Below are positions 9,410-19,800 of a DNA stretch of 64,000 bases, piece after piece. Source of the stretch: Bacteroidota bacterium (GTDB taxonomy: Bacteria; Bacteroidota; Bacteroidia; Bacteroidales; NBLH01); assembly GCA_025361565.1 (NCBI GenBank), contig JANYKN010000125.1, forward strand, positions 95,171-159,170, given 5' to 3'. The stretch's first letter is position 1. Each line of letters begins with the position of its first letter. A program made the position numbers and the translations under genes. The notes under the pieces were generated by a model. That model was given only the letters and a program-made list of their open reading frames with translations, was not told where the DNA came from and did not search any database.

Positions 9410-10120
9410 CTACCTATGAACCCATTTTTTAATCATATCAAAATATAATTCCTCTACTTGTATCATCCAACTTAAATCTTCGCGCTGGCTGGTAGAATGA
9501 AAATAACGGTCTTGAACATAATTGGCTGGAAATGAGATAAACCGTGTTTGACTATAAACAGATTGCAGATCTGACCAGCTTTTTTGAAAATTATTCATTG
9601 CTTTTTTTACGTTTTCTATACCAAGTTTTTGCTAAATTTTATCAGGACTGTCACATTGATTCAACGCAAGTAATAAATTAGGTGCTGTACTATGAAAATT
9701 ATAAAGTGCGATTTTGCAATGCAATTTCATCGCCAGAAAGGCCTCCATTTCTATAATAAGCTTCGTCCCATAAATCAGAGCTTTTATTCAACTGATTATT
9801 AAAGCTTGCAAAGTTAGGTATTGAAATGCCGAACTCTCTTTGTAGCCAGGCATTATCAAACTCTTCAAGTGTTCGTCCATTCGGAGACCAGCTATATTCA
9901 TCAGATGCTATAAATCCTGACCAAAAACTTTCCATGTGCGGAGATCTGTCATCCCATGTAGTAAATAACACCTCATGCAGTAACCTCCTACCCAATAAGT
10001 CCTTCACCCGCTTTTCAATTGGTAATTTTGACTCCTGGTAAGGATAAGTATTAGCTTTTTGTGAAAAGCATTGATGCTGCTGACTAAATAGATAAAAACT
10101 AAAAGTGTGTTTTTCATCAT
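9410..10120 (-). pseudogene. Decayed glycosidase: GH3-like N-terminus joined to GH20-like C-terminus
   Basis: From the ATG at 10120 the frame encodes a signal peptide (MMKNTLLVFIYLVSSINAF). It then breaks in a T-run near 10065 (one T apparently lost) and resumes as SQKANTYPYQESKLPIEKRVKDLLGR, which looks like the N-terminus of GH3 beta-glucosidases. The next residues, VLFTTWDDRSPHMESFWSGFIA, look like the late part of GH20-type hexosaminidases. A second frameshift lies near 9703-9712, and an in-frame TAG at 9632-9634 precedes a final open stretch ending MIQVEELYFDMIKKW. Three lesions plus the abrupt GH3-to-GH20 junction with no catalytic core show a dead remnant, best explained by deletion between two adjacent genes. 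It begins 18 bp after the GH31 stop on the same strand. The GH20 assignment is from memory of family sequence and is moderate. Confidence 0.7.
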
Positions 10121-10138
10121 TTGAATTATGGATTATGT

Positions 10139-11725
10139 TTATTTAACTTTTTCAAAATAAGGCAAATCATTTAATTGCACTTTTACTTCAATAGTTTTTG
10201 GACCTTTGATTGTCTGACCATCAAAGCTTTTCCATATGCCTTCTGGAATAACCACTTTTCTTGATATCGCACCTTTTATCAATACAGGGGCTACGAGCAC
10301 ATTATCTCCAAGCATAAACTGATCAATAATTGTTGCATATCCTTTGTTTGGATAATTGAATTCCATTGGTTTCATGATTGGCTCACCTGTTTTGGCTGCT
10401 TTTTGTGCTAATTCTAAAATATAAGCTTTAAATTTTTCGCGAATTCCAACTGCTCTTTTAACAGCATCAAAATGCTCTTTATCCAAGACACGCCAAGGAG
10501 CTACAGAAAATTGCATCATCGGCATTAATGCGTGGCATTGTGCAGAACGAACAACTGACTCTTGATCAAATTGGTTTTTATCATCGAAAGAAGAAACCTC
10601 ACCACCTCCAATCATATCTGGACACGAGAAATAATAGCCCATCAATCCTTCAACCAACATATTAGGAATCAGTAATTGTAAAGATGCAAAGCCATGCTCT
10701 TTATCTCGCAAGCGCTCTCCTAAAGGCTGACCACCTAATTTCCACATAGCGCGGTATTCGTTAAGCGGATAATCAAGGCCAATTTTTCCATATGCTTCCG
10801 CATGATCTGCCGGTGTAGCATTGGGTTTGAAAGAGCTAACATTATAGTAGAATTCAAAATCTCCAGCATCTAACTTAAATCCATCTACACCATATTCTTT
10901 TGTAAGTTTTGTAAGTTGGGATTTAAACCAGGTTGCAGCATCAGGATTGGTAAAATCCAACAAGGCGCTGGCACCGTCCCACCATCTAACTATTGCAGGC
11001 TGGCCTGTTTGATCCGTTACAAAAAATTTTTTATCTGCCAAAATACGGTATACATCGCAATCGGGGCTAACAAATGGACAAACCCATAACATTACTTTGA
11101 ATCCCATTGTGTGTAAGGAGTCTATCATTTGTTTGGGATCTGAAAACCTTCCTTTATGAAAATTCCATTTGCCATAATCTTCCTGCCAATTGTCATCAAT
11201 CATCAATACGCCGGGAGGTAACCCATTTTTTATAATATTCTTAGCATAAAGCATGATATCATTTTGATTTTGATTAAACAACAACTCGATCCATGTATTG
11301 TACTGTGGACTGGTAAAAAGCAGTTGATCAGGCATTTTGCCCGAAGGCGGAAAGTATGTATCACTTGCGTAATGATAGGCATCTTTAAGACATTCACCAG
11401 CTTTATGATATTGAAAAGTAACGGACTTGCCTCTGATGTTTATTTTATTAGCAGTATAATCAATTTTATATGGCTGTTCCGACCAGGTTACTTCGCCGCT
11501 ACTGGAAAGCATCAGTGGCTGAACCTGATTGCCATAGTTTGAATTATAATCTGCCTGATACGGCTTTGTAAATGGCATTTTGTTCCCATCGTTAATAATG
11601 CCTGCCCACCAAAACGTATTTTGATCTACGTTGATGGATAAACTATCGCTGTAGTTTGATTGCTGCCCTTTAACTCCATGGGAAACTGCTAAAACTATCA
11701 GTAAAGTGAAAAGATTTTTTTTCAT
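10139..11725 (-). CDS. Glycoside hydrolase family 31 protein (MYORG/alpha-galactosidase-like branch)
   Basis: 528 residues with signal peptide 1-20 (LLIVLAVSHGVKG). The (beta/alpha)8 barrel region carries GVLMIDDNW (about 172-180), FKVMLWVCPFVSP and DGFKLDAGDFEFYY, with likely nucleophile Asp286. FSCPDMIGGG holds likely acid/base Asp370. The KLDAGD form, rather than the W-x-D-M-N-E form, fits the GH31 branch that includes the mammalian alpha-galactosidase MYORG and related bacterial enzymes, so alpha-galactoside or alpha-xyloside cleavage is more likely than starch hydrolysis. It is probably periplasmic. It shares strand and direction with the upstream esterase and GH3 gene, separated from the esterase by a 632-bp gap that contains a tandem array. 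Confidence 0.87.
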   Translation of the reverse strand: MKKNLFTLLIVLAVSHGVKGQQSNYSDSLSINVDQNTFWWAGIINDGNKMPFTKPYQADYNSNYGNQVQPLMLSSSGEVTWSEQPYKIDYTANKINIRGKSVTFQYHKAGECLKDAYHYASDTYFPPSGKMPDQLLFTSPQYNTWIELLFNQNQNDIMLYAKNIIKNGLPPGVLMIDDNWQEDYGKWNFHKGRFSDPKQMIDSLHTMGFKVMLWVCPFVSPDCDVYRILADKKFFVTDQTGQPAIVRWWDGASALLDFTNPDAATWFKSQLTKLTKEYGVDGFKLDAGDFEFYYNVSSFKPNATPADHAEAYGKIGLDYPLNEYRAMWKLGGQPLGERLRDKEHGFASLQLLIPNMLVEGLMGYYFSCPDMIGGGEVSSFDDKNQFDQESVVRSAQCHALMPMMQFSVAPWRVLDKEHFDAVKRAVGIREKFKAYILELAQKAAKTGEPIMKPMEFNYPNKGYATIIDQFMLGDNVLVAPVLIKGAISRKVVIPEGIWKSFDGQTIKGPKTIEVKVQLNDLPYFEKVK

Positions 11726-12357
11726 TTTTTATCTGTTTTAAATTTTAAACAAAGTAATTCAATATTTAAATTGTTGTTACTTTTTTCAACTATTTTTTGG
11801 TTTAACCATCTCTATTTCTCAATTGCCTGCCCTACCAAAATTTGAAACTTCCAGTCGGTATCATCAGAATACTAAAGTAAATAAGGTTGAGAAGAGCAAT
11901 AACTGGATGATGGAGTTTTTCGTTTAGATTTTAATTTTAATATTTAAAATTGGGATAAGATAAACAACTCATGTTCTTTAGCCATAAATTAATACTTACT
12001 ACGATTTTACGAAGAAAATGGATGATTACAAATAAGAAACGGCCAATTATATGAAATGAAATGACCACTGACAGATAAGAAATGACCTATGACATTTGTT
12101 GTTACTACCTCTGATTGGTTAAGAATGACCTCTGATATGCGGTGCAACGACCTCTGTTTAGTCAGGTACGAGAAGGGTATTTTCAGAAACCCAGCCAACC
12201 TTCCAAACCCCTTTACAGTTCTGAAAATTAAAAATACATTATCGAAATTGCACAATAAAAATCTTTTATATTGAATAGAATTAAAAGTCTGAAATTCCAA
12301 AAAAACAGTGCAGAAATCCTCTATATCCACACCGTTTTTTATTCTTCTTTTAGATAA
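11726..12357. other. 632-bp gap between esterase and GH31 genes
   Basis: No convincing gene. It holds a degenerate tandem array at 12018-12168 and otherwise AT-rich sequence. A 107-codon reading frame on the minus strand crosses the array but has no family resemblance and is interrupted by the 21/22-nt phase changes of the repeat. Confidence 0.6.
12018..12168. repeat. Degenerate tandem array, seven units of 21-22 bp
   Basis: Unit starts fall at 12018, 12039, 12061, 12082, 12104, 12125 and 12147, alternating 21 and 22 nt. The best conserved core is ATGACCTCTGA (units at 12061, 12082, 12104, 12125, 12147), and several units end in TAAGAA. The first two units are weaker. Since 21 is three times 7, it may descend from a heptanucleotide repeat (ATGACCN-like). 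The period is also close to two helical turns. Confidence 0.6.
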
Positions 12358-14013
12358 TTAATTATTCTTATATGCCTTATCCATAAACAAATATCGAGCA
12401 TCATTGTCTGCTTTAACTGCTTTTGAATCCACATCAATAATCATAACCGGTGGAGTAAGATCATTTGCTTCAGCTTTTGTCCATTCGGGAAGTCCACTTC
12501 CATTTGGATTGCCAGTCTTTATGAAATTAGCAAAAAAGTTCAACATGGTTTCGGATACCTTATAATCATCTTTAGTCCAGGCGTAATCTTTAATTAAACC
12601 AAGGTTTCCCATGCAATATTCAATTTCGCATGCATGCGGTGCTCCAATAGGTTCAGGCATTTTAAATGTATTTTCTTCTTTTTTTAGAGTTCCGCCTGCC
12701 AAACCAGAGTTAAGGCTTTGATCAACAAGTGGAGGCCGCAGCTTACTAAATAAATATCTGTAAACGGGTTGTGAACTGTTTTTTCTGTGCAAATCGAACC
12801 ATTTCCATGTGCTATAAGCAATAAACCTATCCGAAGCCAATGCTGTTGCTGATAATTCTATTTCTTTCACCGTGCTATATGGATAAATTTTTAATACTTC
12901 CTCATAATCCAAGGGATAAGTTTCTTTTACACGTTTCAAGTAATTTTCTTCATTATAAGGCATACCGTACATAAATGCCATTCCAGGAATTTCAGCAGAA
13001 TTCCATCCGAGCAACAATGGAACTTGAGCCTGCTCTTTTGCTTTAAAAATTTCGGTGACTGATTTCGGAAAAAAGTAACCATCAATAACCATAGAAAAAC
13101 CGAAGCGCTTAGATTCATTGTAAATCTCATAAATTTCGAATGTACTCAATGCCCGTAATTGTTTCAGGCTTAGATTGCCAGCATTTTTAGCAAATTCAAG
13201 CCCTTGCTTTTCTCCTTCAGCCAAAGATATTGGTGCCATTGTGGGGTTTATTGCGGCACCGCTCTCTCCTATTGCACCAGCTATCAAGTTTTTTGATAAC
13301 GGAGAAACCATTTGGGCACCAACCGAAATGGAACCTGCTGACTCTCCGGCAATGGTTACTTTTTTAGGATCACCACCAAATGCTGCAATATTTTTATTTA
13401 CCCATTTTAGCGCCTCATTTTGATCGAGAAGCCCATAATTACCTGAAGCTTTGTAAGGTGCTTCGGCACTAAGTTCAGGATGTGTAAAGAATCCAAAAAT
13501 ATTCAAACGGTAATTTACGGTCACTACCACTATCCCTTTCTTCGCCATATTTGCCCCATCATATCTTGGTTCAGAACCATCCCCAGCCACAAAACCACCT
13601 CCATAAAAATAAACCAAAACAGGCAGTCCTGTGGCATTGTGTTTGGCAGGAGTCCAAACATTCAAATAAAGGCAATCTTCGCTCATGCCATTTGAGCGTG
13701 CATTCATATCGCCAAATACAATGGATTGAATGGCCTTTGGGCCGAATTTTTTAGTTTCTTTTACTCCAGACCATTTGGTCATTTTTTGAGGAGCTTTCCA
13801 TCGCAATTCACCAACTGGCGGTTTGGCATAAGGAATTCCGAGGAACAATTGCAATCCGGTTCTGGTATCAAAAAGACCTTCAATTGTTCCAGATTCAATT
13901 TGTTTTTGAAGAGCAAAACAATTGTTGTCCTGTGCATGCACTGGCATATAAAATGTTGAAAACATTGCCAGAGAAAGGCTTACTTTAAAAATAATCAGGT
14001 TAATTTTTTTCAT
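12358..14013 (-). CDS. Secreted carboxylesterase type B (PnbA-like)
   Basis: 551 residues, typical for the family, with a signal peptide ending near residue 28 (YMPVHAQ). It is an alpha/beta hydrolase with the whole type-B set: SEDCLYLNVWTP, the oxyanion loop YFYGGGFVAGDG (135-146), nucleophile Ser225 in AGESAGS, likely acid Glu341 in NSAEIPG, and His460 in GAPHACEIEY. It hydrolyses carboxylic esters, probably removing acyl groups from sugars or aromatic glycosides in the periplasm, because it sits between a GH3 and a GH31 gene on the same strand. The exact substrate cannot be read from sequence. Confidence 0.92.
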   Translation of the reverse strand: MKKINLIIFKVSLSLAMFSTFYMPVHAQDNNCFALQKQIESGTIEGLFDTRTGLQLFLGIPYAKPPVGELRWKAPQKMTKWSGVKETKKFGPKAIQSIVFGDMNARSNGMSEDCLYLNVWTPAKHNATGLPVLVYFYGGGFVAGDGSEPRYDGANMAKKGIVVVTVNYRLNIFGFFTHPELSAEAPYKASGNYGLLDQNEALKWVNKNIAAFGGDPKKVTIAGESAGSISVGAQMVSPLSKNLIAGAIGESGAAINPTMAPISLAEGEKQGLEFAKNAGNLSLKQLRALSTFEIYEIYNESKRFGFSMVIDGYFFPKSVTEIFKAKEQAQVPLLLGWNSAEIPGMAFMYGMPYNEENYLKRVKETYPLDYEEVLKIYPYSTVKEIELSATALASDRFIAYSTWKWFDLHRKNSSQPVYRYLFSKLRPPLVDQSLNSGLAGGTLKKEENTFKMPEPIGAPHACEIEYCMGNLGLIKDYAWTKDDYKVSETMLNFFANFIKTGNPNGSGLPEWTKAEANDLTPPVMIIDVDSKAVKADNDARYLFMDKAYKNN

Positions 14014-14288
14014 TGATTTTTATTTTAGTTTGAAAGTTGCTTGGAAGTATATTTATTAAATGTTAAAACAGTTAGAAAAATCAATAGAGCAGTTGCGGAC
14101 TCCAAATTTTCTAAAATGTCAAGCACTTCTAGTGTTTTTTATTGCTTGAAGCGATTAGCATCTCTATTCAACTAAATAATTTTGAATAATCCATTCCTAA
14201 TTTCGATACATTCTTTACCTTAAATCCGAAGGCGTTAATTATATTTGTTTTATTTAAAGACTTGCGGATTTAAGGCTTTAGTAAAATA

Positions 14289-16595
14289 CTATTTTAAAAC
14301 ATTTATTTTTCTTGTAGGAACCAATGCTTTGTTTGTTTTTAATATGATTTCGGTAGTTGGTTTATTTATAGTTCCAAATAAAGGCAAATCAGCGATTGAG
14401 GAACCTACAGAAATTTTATATTTACCCTTTTCAGTTATCCATGCTGAGATTTCCGAATCAAACGATGAAAGTTGATAGGCACTTAAGTTAATCTCAAAAT
14501 CTTGCTTTTCGCCTGCTCTTAATAATTTGGTTTTTGCAAACGCTTTTAGCTCTTTATCTGGCTTTTTCAATTTACCACCAGGTGCTGAAACGTACACCTG
14601 CACTACTTCTTTTCCATCAGTTTTTCCGCTGTTTGTAACTGAACAATTTATTTTTAAACTGCCATCGGTCAACTGTTCAACTTTAAATCCTGTGAAGGCA
14701 AATTTGGTATATGACAATCCAAAACCAAATGGAAATGAAGGTGTTATTTTGTATGTATCAAAATATCGGTATCCTACAAAAATATCTTCTTCGTATACAA
14801 CTTCAGAGGCCACTCCAGCAAAGAGATTTGTGCTTTTTGTTGTATCAAGCACTGTGCCGGGGAAATTTTTTGAAGCATAAACATCTGTGTATTTAACGGG
14901 AAATGTCATCGGTAACTTACCAGAAGGATTCACTTTTCCTGAAATAATATTGGCTATTGCAAGACCACCTTCCTGCCCAGGCTGCCAAACAAGTAAAATT
15001 GCATCAGGTAAGTCCTTCCAAGTTGCGGTTTCAATAACACCTCCAATGTTTAGAAGTACAATTACTGGTTTATTCAACTTATGGAATGCATTATTTAATT
15101 TTTTAATAAATTGGATTTCTGAGCTTTTTAAATTAAAATCCGGATCAATTTTACGGTCAAAAAATTCTCCAGAAGTCCGTGAAATTGTGAAAATACCTAC
15201 AGAACTTTTTTTAGCAATCGCTTTTAGTTGTGCATCACTCCAATCCATTTCGTTAATTACCTCATCAGGAAGGAAAAACATTTTTTTAGGTTTTTGTTTA
15301 CTTTTTTGATCTATAATATAAGTTTGAAATGCATTGGCAACATCGGTGTCGAGTTTAAACCCAATTTTTTCAAGACCTTCGGCAATTGATATAGTATAAG
15401 CCTTATTTACATCACCACTTCCTGTACCACCAGCAATTGTATTGTATGAACCAATTCCAAAAAGTGCAATAACGTCATTTTGATTTTTTAAAGGAAGTGT
15501 TTGCTTATTGTTTTTTAGCAATACAACGCCTTCTGATGCTGCTTCAAACGCAATTTTCTTGTGCAATTCAAGGTCAGGATTGCCAGATGGTATGTAATTA
15601 AGGTATGATGGAGTTTTTAAATAAATGTTCAATATTCTGGCTACGTTGCGGTCCACATCTTTCATTGATAGGCTTCCATCTTTTATTGCACTAATAATTG
15701 CTTGTTGCTGCTCTTTTGTGCCTGGCATGAGTAAGTCATTTCCTGCTTTCACCTGTTGCACAGCATCTCTGCCACCAAACCAATCGGTCATAACAAACCC
15801 TTTGAAACCCCACTCGTCGCGCAGGATAGTTGTAAGTAAATCATTCCTTTCTGAAGTATATACATCGTTTATCTTGTTATACGAAGACATCACCGTCCAT
15901 GGATTCGATTCTTTTATAGCAATTTCAAATCCTTTTAGGTAAATCTCCCTTAAAGCTCTTTCACTCACAATTGTGTTTACAGAAGTTCTGTTCGTTTCCT
16001 GATTATTGCCTGCAAAATGCTTAATACTCACTCCTACACCCTGCGATTGAACACCATTTGTAAAAGCTGCTGCCATTTTTCCTGCAATAACAGGATCTTC
16101 TGAATAGTATTCGAAATTTCGACCTCCAAGCGGATTACGATGAATATTTAAAGCTGGTGCAAGTAAAATATCTACGCCATATTCCTTACATTCGTTACCA
16201 AATGCACTTCCAATTTTTTGTTCTAATTCTATATTAAAAGATGAGGCTAACATCGTGGCAACAGGAAAAGCTGTTGCATAAAATGTTTTATCCGGGCTGC
16301 TTTTTCTGAATGGATTTATACGCACACCTGCCGGTCCATCAGCGAATACAATTTCAGGAATTTCCAAACCAGGAATTGCATAACTTGTTCCGGCAGCTCC
16401 AGGAACTTTGTTTTCAGTAGTTCCTACAGCAGCTTTGTTTTCCGAAATAACAGACAAATCCATGCCTGCCCCCACCAACAACAGTACTTTGTCTTCGATA
16501 CTAAGTTTGTCTGTTATTGTTTTCACATCGTTTAATCTTTGTGCCATTAATGGGTGAGCAACAATTAGTAAAAAAAGTAGAATTTTTGTCTTCAT
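14289..16595 (-). CDS. Glycoside hydrolase family 3 beta-glucosidase-type enzyme
   Basis: 768 residues with signal peptide 1-19 (LLFLLIVAHPLMAQ). The N-terminal TIM-barrel domain carries KHFAGNNQETNR (192-203) and GFVMTDWFGG with nucleophile Asp271. The second alpha/beta sandwich domain starts around SEGVVLLKNN. The C-terminal FN3-like domain is visible as DGKEVVQVYVSAPGG and the following Glu/Leu-rich strands. GH3 enzymes release terminal beta-linked glucose (some act on xylose or arabinose). It is the first gene of the minus-strand set GH3, esterase, GH31, pseudogene. Gaps of 275 and 632 bp leave open whether these share one transcript. Confidence 0.94.
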   Translation of the reverse strand: MKTKILLFLLIVAHPLMAQRLNDVKTITDKLSIEDKVLLLVGAGMDLSVISENKAAVGTTENKVPGAAGTSYAIPGLEIPEIVFADGPAGVRINPFRKSSPDKTFYATAFPVATMLASSFNIELEQKIGSAFGNECKEYGVDILLAPALNIHRNPLGGRNFEYYSEDPVIAGKMAAAFTNGVQSQGVGVSIKHFAGNNQETNRTSVNTIVSERALREIYLKGFEIAIKESNPWTVMSSYNKINDVYTSERNDLLTTILRDEWGFKGFVMTDWFGGRDAVQQVKAGNDLLMPGTKEQQQAIISAIKDGSLSMKDVDRNVARILNIYLKTPSYLNYIPSGNPDLELHKKIAFEAASEGVVLLKNNKQTLPLKNQNDVIALFGIGSYNTIAGGTGSGDVNKAYTISIAEGLEKIGFKLDTDVANAFQTYIIDQKSKQKPKKMFFLPDEVINEMDWSDAQLKAIAKKSSVGIFTISRTSGEFFDRKIDPDFNLKSSEIQFIKKLNNAFHKLNKPVIVLLNIGGVIETATWKDLPDAILLVWQPGQEGGLAIANIISGKVNPSGKLPMTFPVKYTDVYASKNFPGTVLDTTKSTNLFAGVASEVVYEEDIFVGYRYFDTYKITPSFPFGFGLSYTKFAFTGFKVEQLTDGSLKINCSVTNSGKTDGKEVVQVYVSAPGGKLKKPDKELKAFAKTKLLRAGEKQDFEINLSAYQLSSFDSEISAWITEKGKYKISVGSSIADLPLFGTINKPTTEIILKTNKALVPTRKINVLK

Positions 16596-16728
16596 AATTT
16601 TTATTTTTTCTACAATTTTAACTCAATCCTTAGAAAATCTCCTTGACAAATATCAATTAATGATTCGGCACATTGATCTTGTTTATTGCATGTCAATAAC
16701 CATTTGATTGAAAGAAAATTGGACGCAA

Positions 16729-16766
16729 TAAAAAACAAAAACCTTCCCAACGGGATTGGGAAAGTT
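16729..16766 (-). terminator. Terminator downstream of the WD40-caspase gene
   Basis: On the minus strand AACTTTCCCAA pairs with TTGGGAAGGTT (one mismatch) around TCCCG, followed by TTTGTTTTTT. It lies 80 bp after the caspase stop and before the GH3 start, insulating the two units. Confidence 0.7.
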
Positions 16767-16845
16767 TAATCTGAAAATCTAAATCCTGAAAAAAATTGCA
16801 TTAATTAACAATCAGTGGCTGGAAACCTTTAATAGATGATATTCC

Positions 16846-19800
16846 TTACCAAATTCTAAAATCGAACTCCAAATTCTCTCTCCGGTAGGTTGGGTTCTGG
16901 CTGCCTTTGGTTAGTTTACTTACTGTTCTTGAAACATAATCTCTTAATTCTGAAATCATTATCACTCCATCTTTATTTAAGTCTGCTTTTTTTGAAATAA
17001 TGCCGTTTTTTAAAACATATGTAAAAACCCCATTTTTAGCTTCGCCGGTTTCATAGGCATATTCGCCCCCACCAGCTGACGAAATTACGGTTGAGCCAGT
17101 ACCATGGCGTATATCAGCAAACATTATCTTCATTAGTTCAAATGAATTCTGTGTGGTTATTTTTGCCCTGGATTCAAGTGCTGAAGCAGACCTAATATCA
17201 CGGCTAACGACAAACATATCATCATCATCATCATTATTTACTTCAGTAAATTCTTCTTCTTTGTCTACTTCTCCAGAATGACAAGCATCTATTATAATCA
17301 CCTTTTTTCGAGCAGGTATGCCATCAAACAAACCTTCGAGTTTATCATATCTAAGGGCTGTATTGGGTAGATTGTCAAGGTCAATTTCAGTGGTTGCCAG
17401 GTAATAGTTCAGTTCAGAATCAAGTACACCGTGCCCTGCAAAAAACAATATGACAACATCATCAACTTTTGTGTTATCAAGTTGAGATTTAAGCTTCAAA
17501 ACGTTGGCTACAGTGGCTTCCTTATTCAATACCTGTATTTCGTGTATTTCTCCAAAAACCTTGTTTTTACCATTTTTAAAAAGAGCAACAAGGTCTTGGG
17601 CATCCTTGGCGGCATATTCAAGGTTATAAACCGGGTTTTTATATTCCGATATTCCAATAGTGATTAAATACAAATTCGGTTTTGTTGGTTTGGTATCGTA
17701 TATAATTGAAAATGTTTCTTTTAGTGATTCGAGGCCTTGTTCATTTAAAGAAGAAACCTGAATTTTATTTGTTCCTTCTGAGAGTTTTATTGGACAATCG
17801 ACCGTAATATTTTTCATTTTTTTGTTGCGAACTGAATATCCGTCGGTTCCATATACTGGAACATCATTTACCCAAACATTAATCCTGTCGATATTTTTTA
17901 AATTGTCCCATGTATTAAGTTTGATACTAATCTCTCCATTTGTAGTGGTAATAGGAAATTCATCAATATTTACAATTTTTATTTCCGGAATATTTATTTT
18001 ACTACTTAATTCAATATTGGCAAATCCCATTTTCTGAACTCTTTTGGTATATGCTTTTTTGTAAGCTTCAATTTCTTGGGTACTTGAATATTTCAATTTT
18101 GAAAAAACTATATCAGGACGATTATATTTTAGATCGAACTGATCAAAGGTGTATAGCTTGTCCTTGTCAGTAAAAGCAATATAATTCATAGCTCCTTTGG
18201 TTGAATAATAATAATTATCGGGATCAATATAGATAAAATCATCTTCGCCAAAGGCAGCCAGACTAACCAACAAATCACCATTATTCAGGTCCCAGAACCT
18301 AATCAGTCCATCATGTCCTGATGTGGCAAGGTAATTATATGGCATGTTGAATTTTATTTCCGAAATTGTCGAAGAATGTCCGCTTGCTGTTTTGAAAATT
18401 CTTTTTTTCGTATTGATATCAACAAGATAAATATTTCTAAGTTCATCAGTATAAGAAATCAATTTATCATCAGGGCTAAAGCTTACAGGAGTATTTCCCT
18501 TAAATTCAGTTACTTCCGACATATCAATAGGATTAAAAAGCTTTATCGACTGACTATTCTCAGTAACTAAATAGATATATTTTCCGTTGGAACTAAATCC
18601 TCCTGTATTATATTTGTCGTCAAGTGTGAATGAATTTGTCTGTTCATTGGTTTCGAGGTTCCACAACTGACATTCAGTTTTTCCTGATTTTGTGTATAAA
18701 AGTGCCAACAAATCTTTTCCTGAAGCACTCAATGTTTTAAAATACAAATCTCCATCTATAACAAAAAGTTTTTTTTGATTTAAACCATTTGCCTTAAGCG
18801 TTTTATCTTTTGAAACTGAAGATATGTCAATGTTGCTAACACTTGTTTTAAAAATTTCTTCGCGCTCTCTTAACTTTTGCTTGTTTAAAAAAGAATACTT
18901 TTGTGAATGGGTACCTTTGCTTTTAAACAATATTATATTAGAAGTATCTTTTATTATAAATGACTGATATTCTGCACTTTTATGGCTTTTTAAGGTTATC
19001 GTTTTCATTCCCTCCTTTAATTTCCAGATGATTAGAGCTTCTTTGGACTCATAGTCCTCCGAATATTTATCTTTTTGGTTTAATGATTCCTTAACAAGAA
19101 TTTGAGTTGTATTAATTTTTTCATTTGCTCTATCAGCTGTATATTTATACCTTAAATACTTTTCGAGAGGGTTAAGTTTATTGGGCTCCTGAAATAAAAC
19201 TTTACCTTTTTGATCTAAATTCCAAATTCTGAAACTCCCATCATTATAAGCAATAAACATCAATTTACCATTTTCGGAAAATGAAATGGAATTGATTCGA
19301 TTTGCTCCTCCTTCCATTGATTTAACCAAGGCATGTTTTTTTAAATCCCAAATAAGTATTCTTCTATCTTTGCCAGCACTGGCCAAAAACCTGCCTTTAG
19401 GCTCCAAGGCAAGTGCCCAAACCTCATCGGTATGTGCTTTTAAAATCTCTTTTCTTGCACCGCTATTTCTATCAAATACATATATCAGGTTGTCACGGTT
19501 AGCGCCTATGAAATATTCAGAATTTAATGCAATTGAATTAAAGGAATTCCATGAAACATCAGAACTTATATTGAAAGCTCTTTTGAGCAAAGAGCCGGAT
19601 ACCGCTTTTCTTTTAATGTTGCCCCCCTGGCCGGCAGAAAACACAAACTTGCCATCTTCATCAAACAATACATCATTTGAATGAGTTAAAATCCTTTTTT
19701 CAATTTTATCTTTTAATAAATCATAGATACTAACCTTTCCTTTTTTCTTTCCGCCAAAAGCAAGATATTTACCGTCACTGCTATAATCTAATGCATTATA

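Noticed and set aside
12007-12330. 107-codon minus-strand frame between esterase and GH31.
   Set aside because: It crosses the 21/22-bp tandem array, whose phase changes exclude a coding repeat, and shows no known family.
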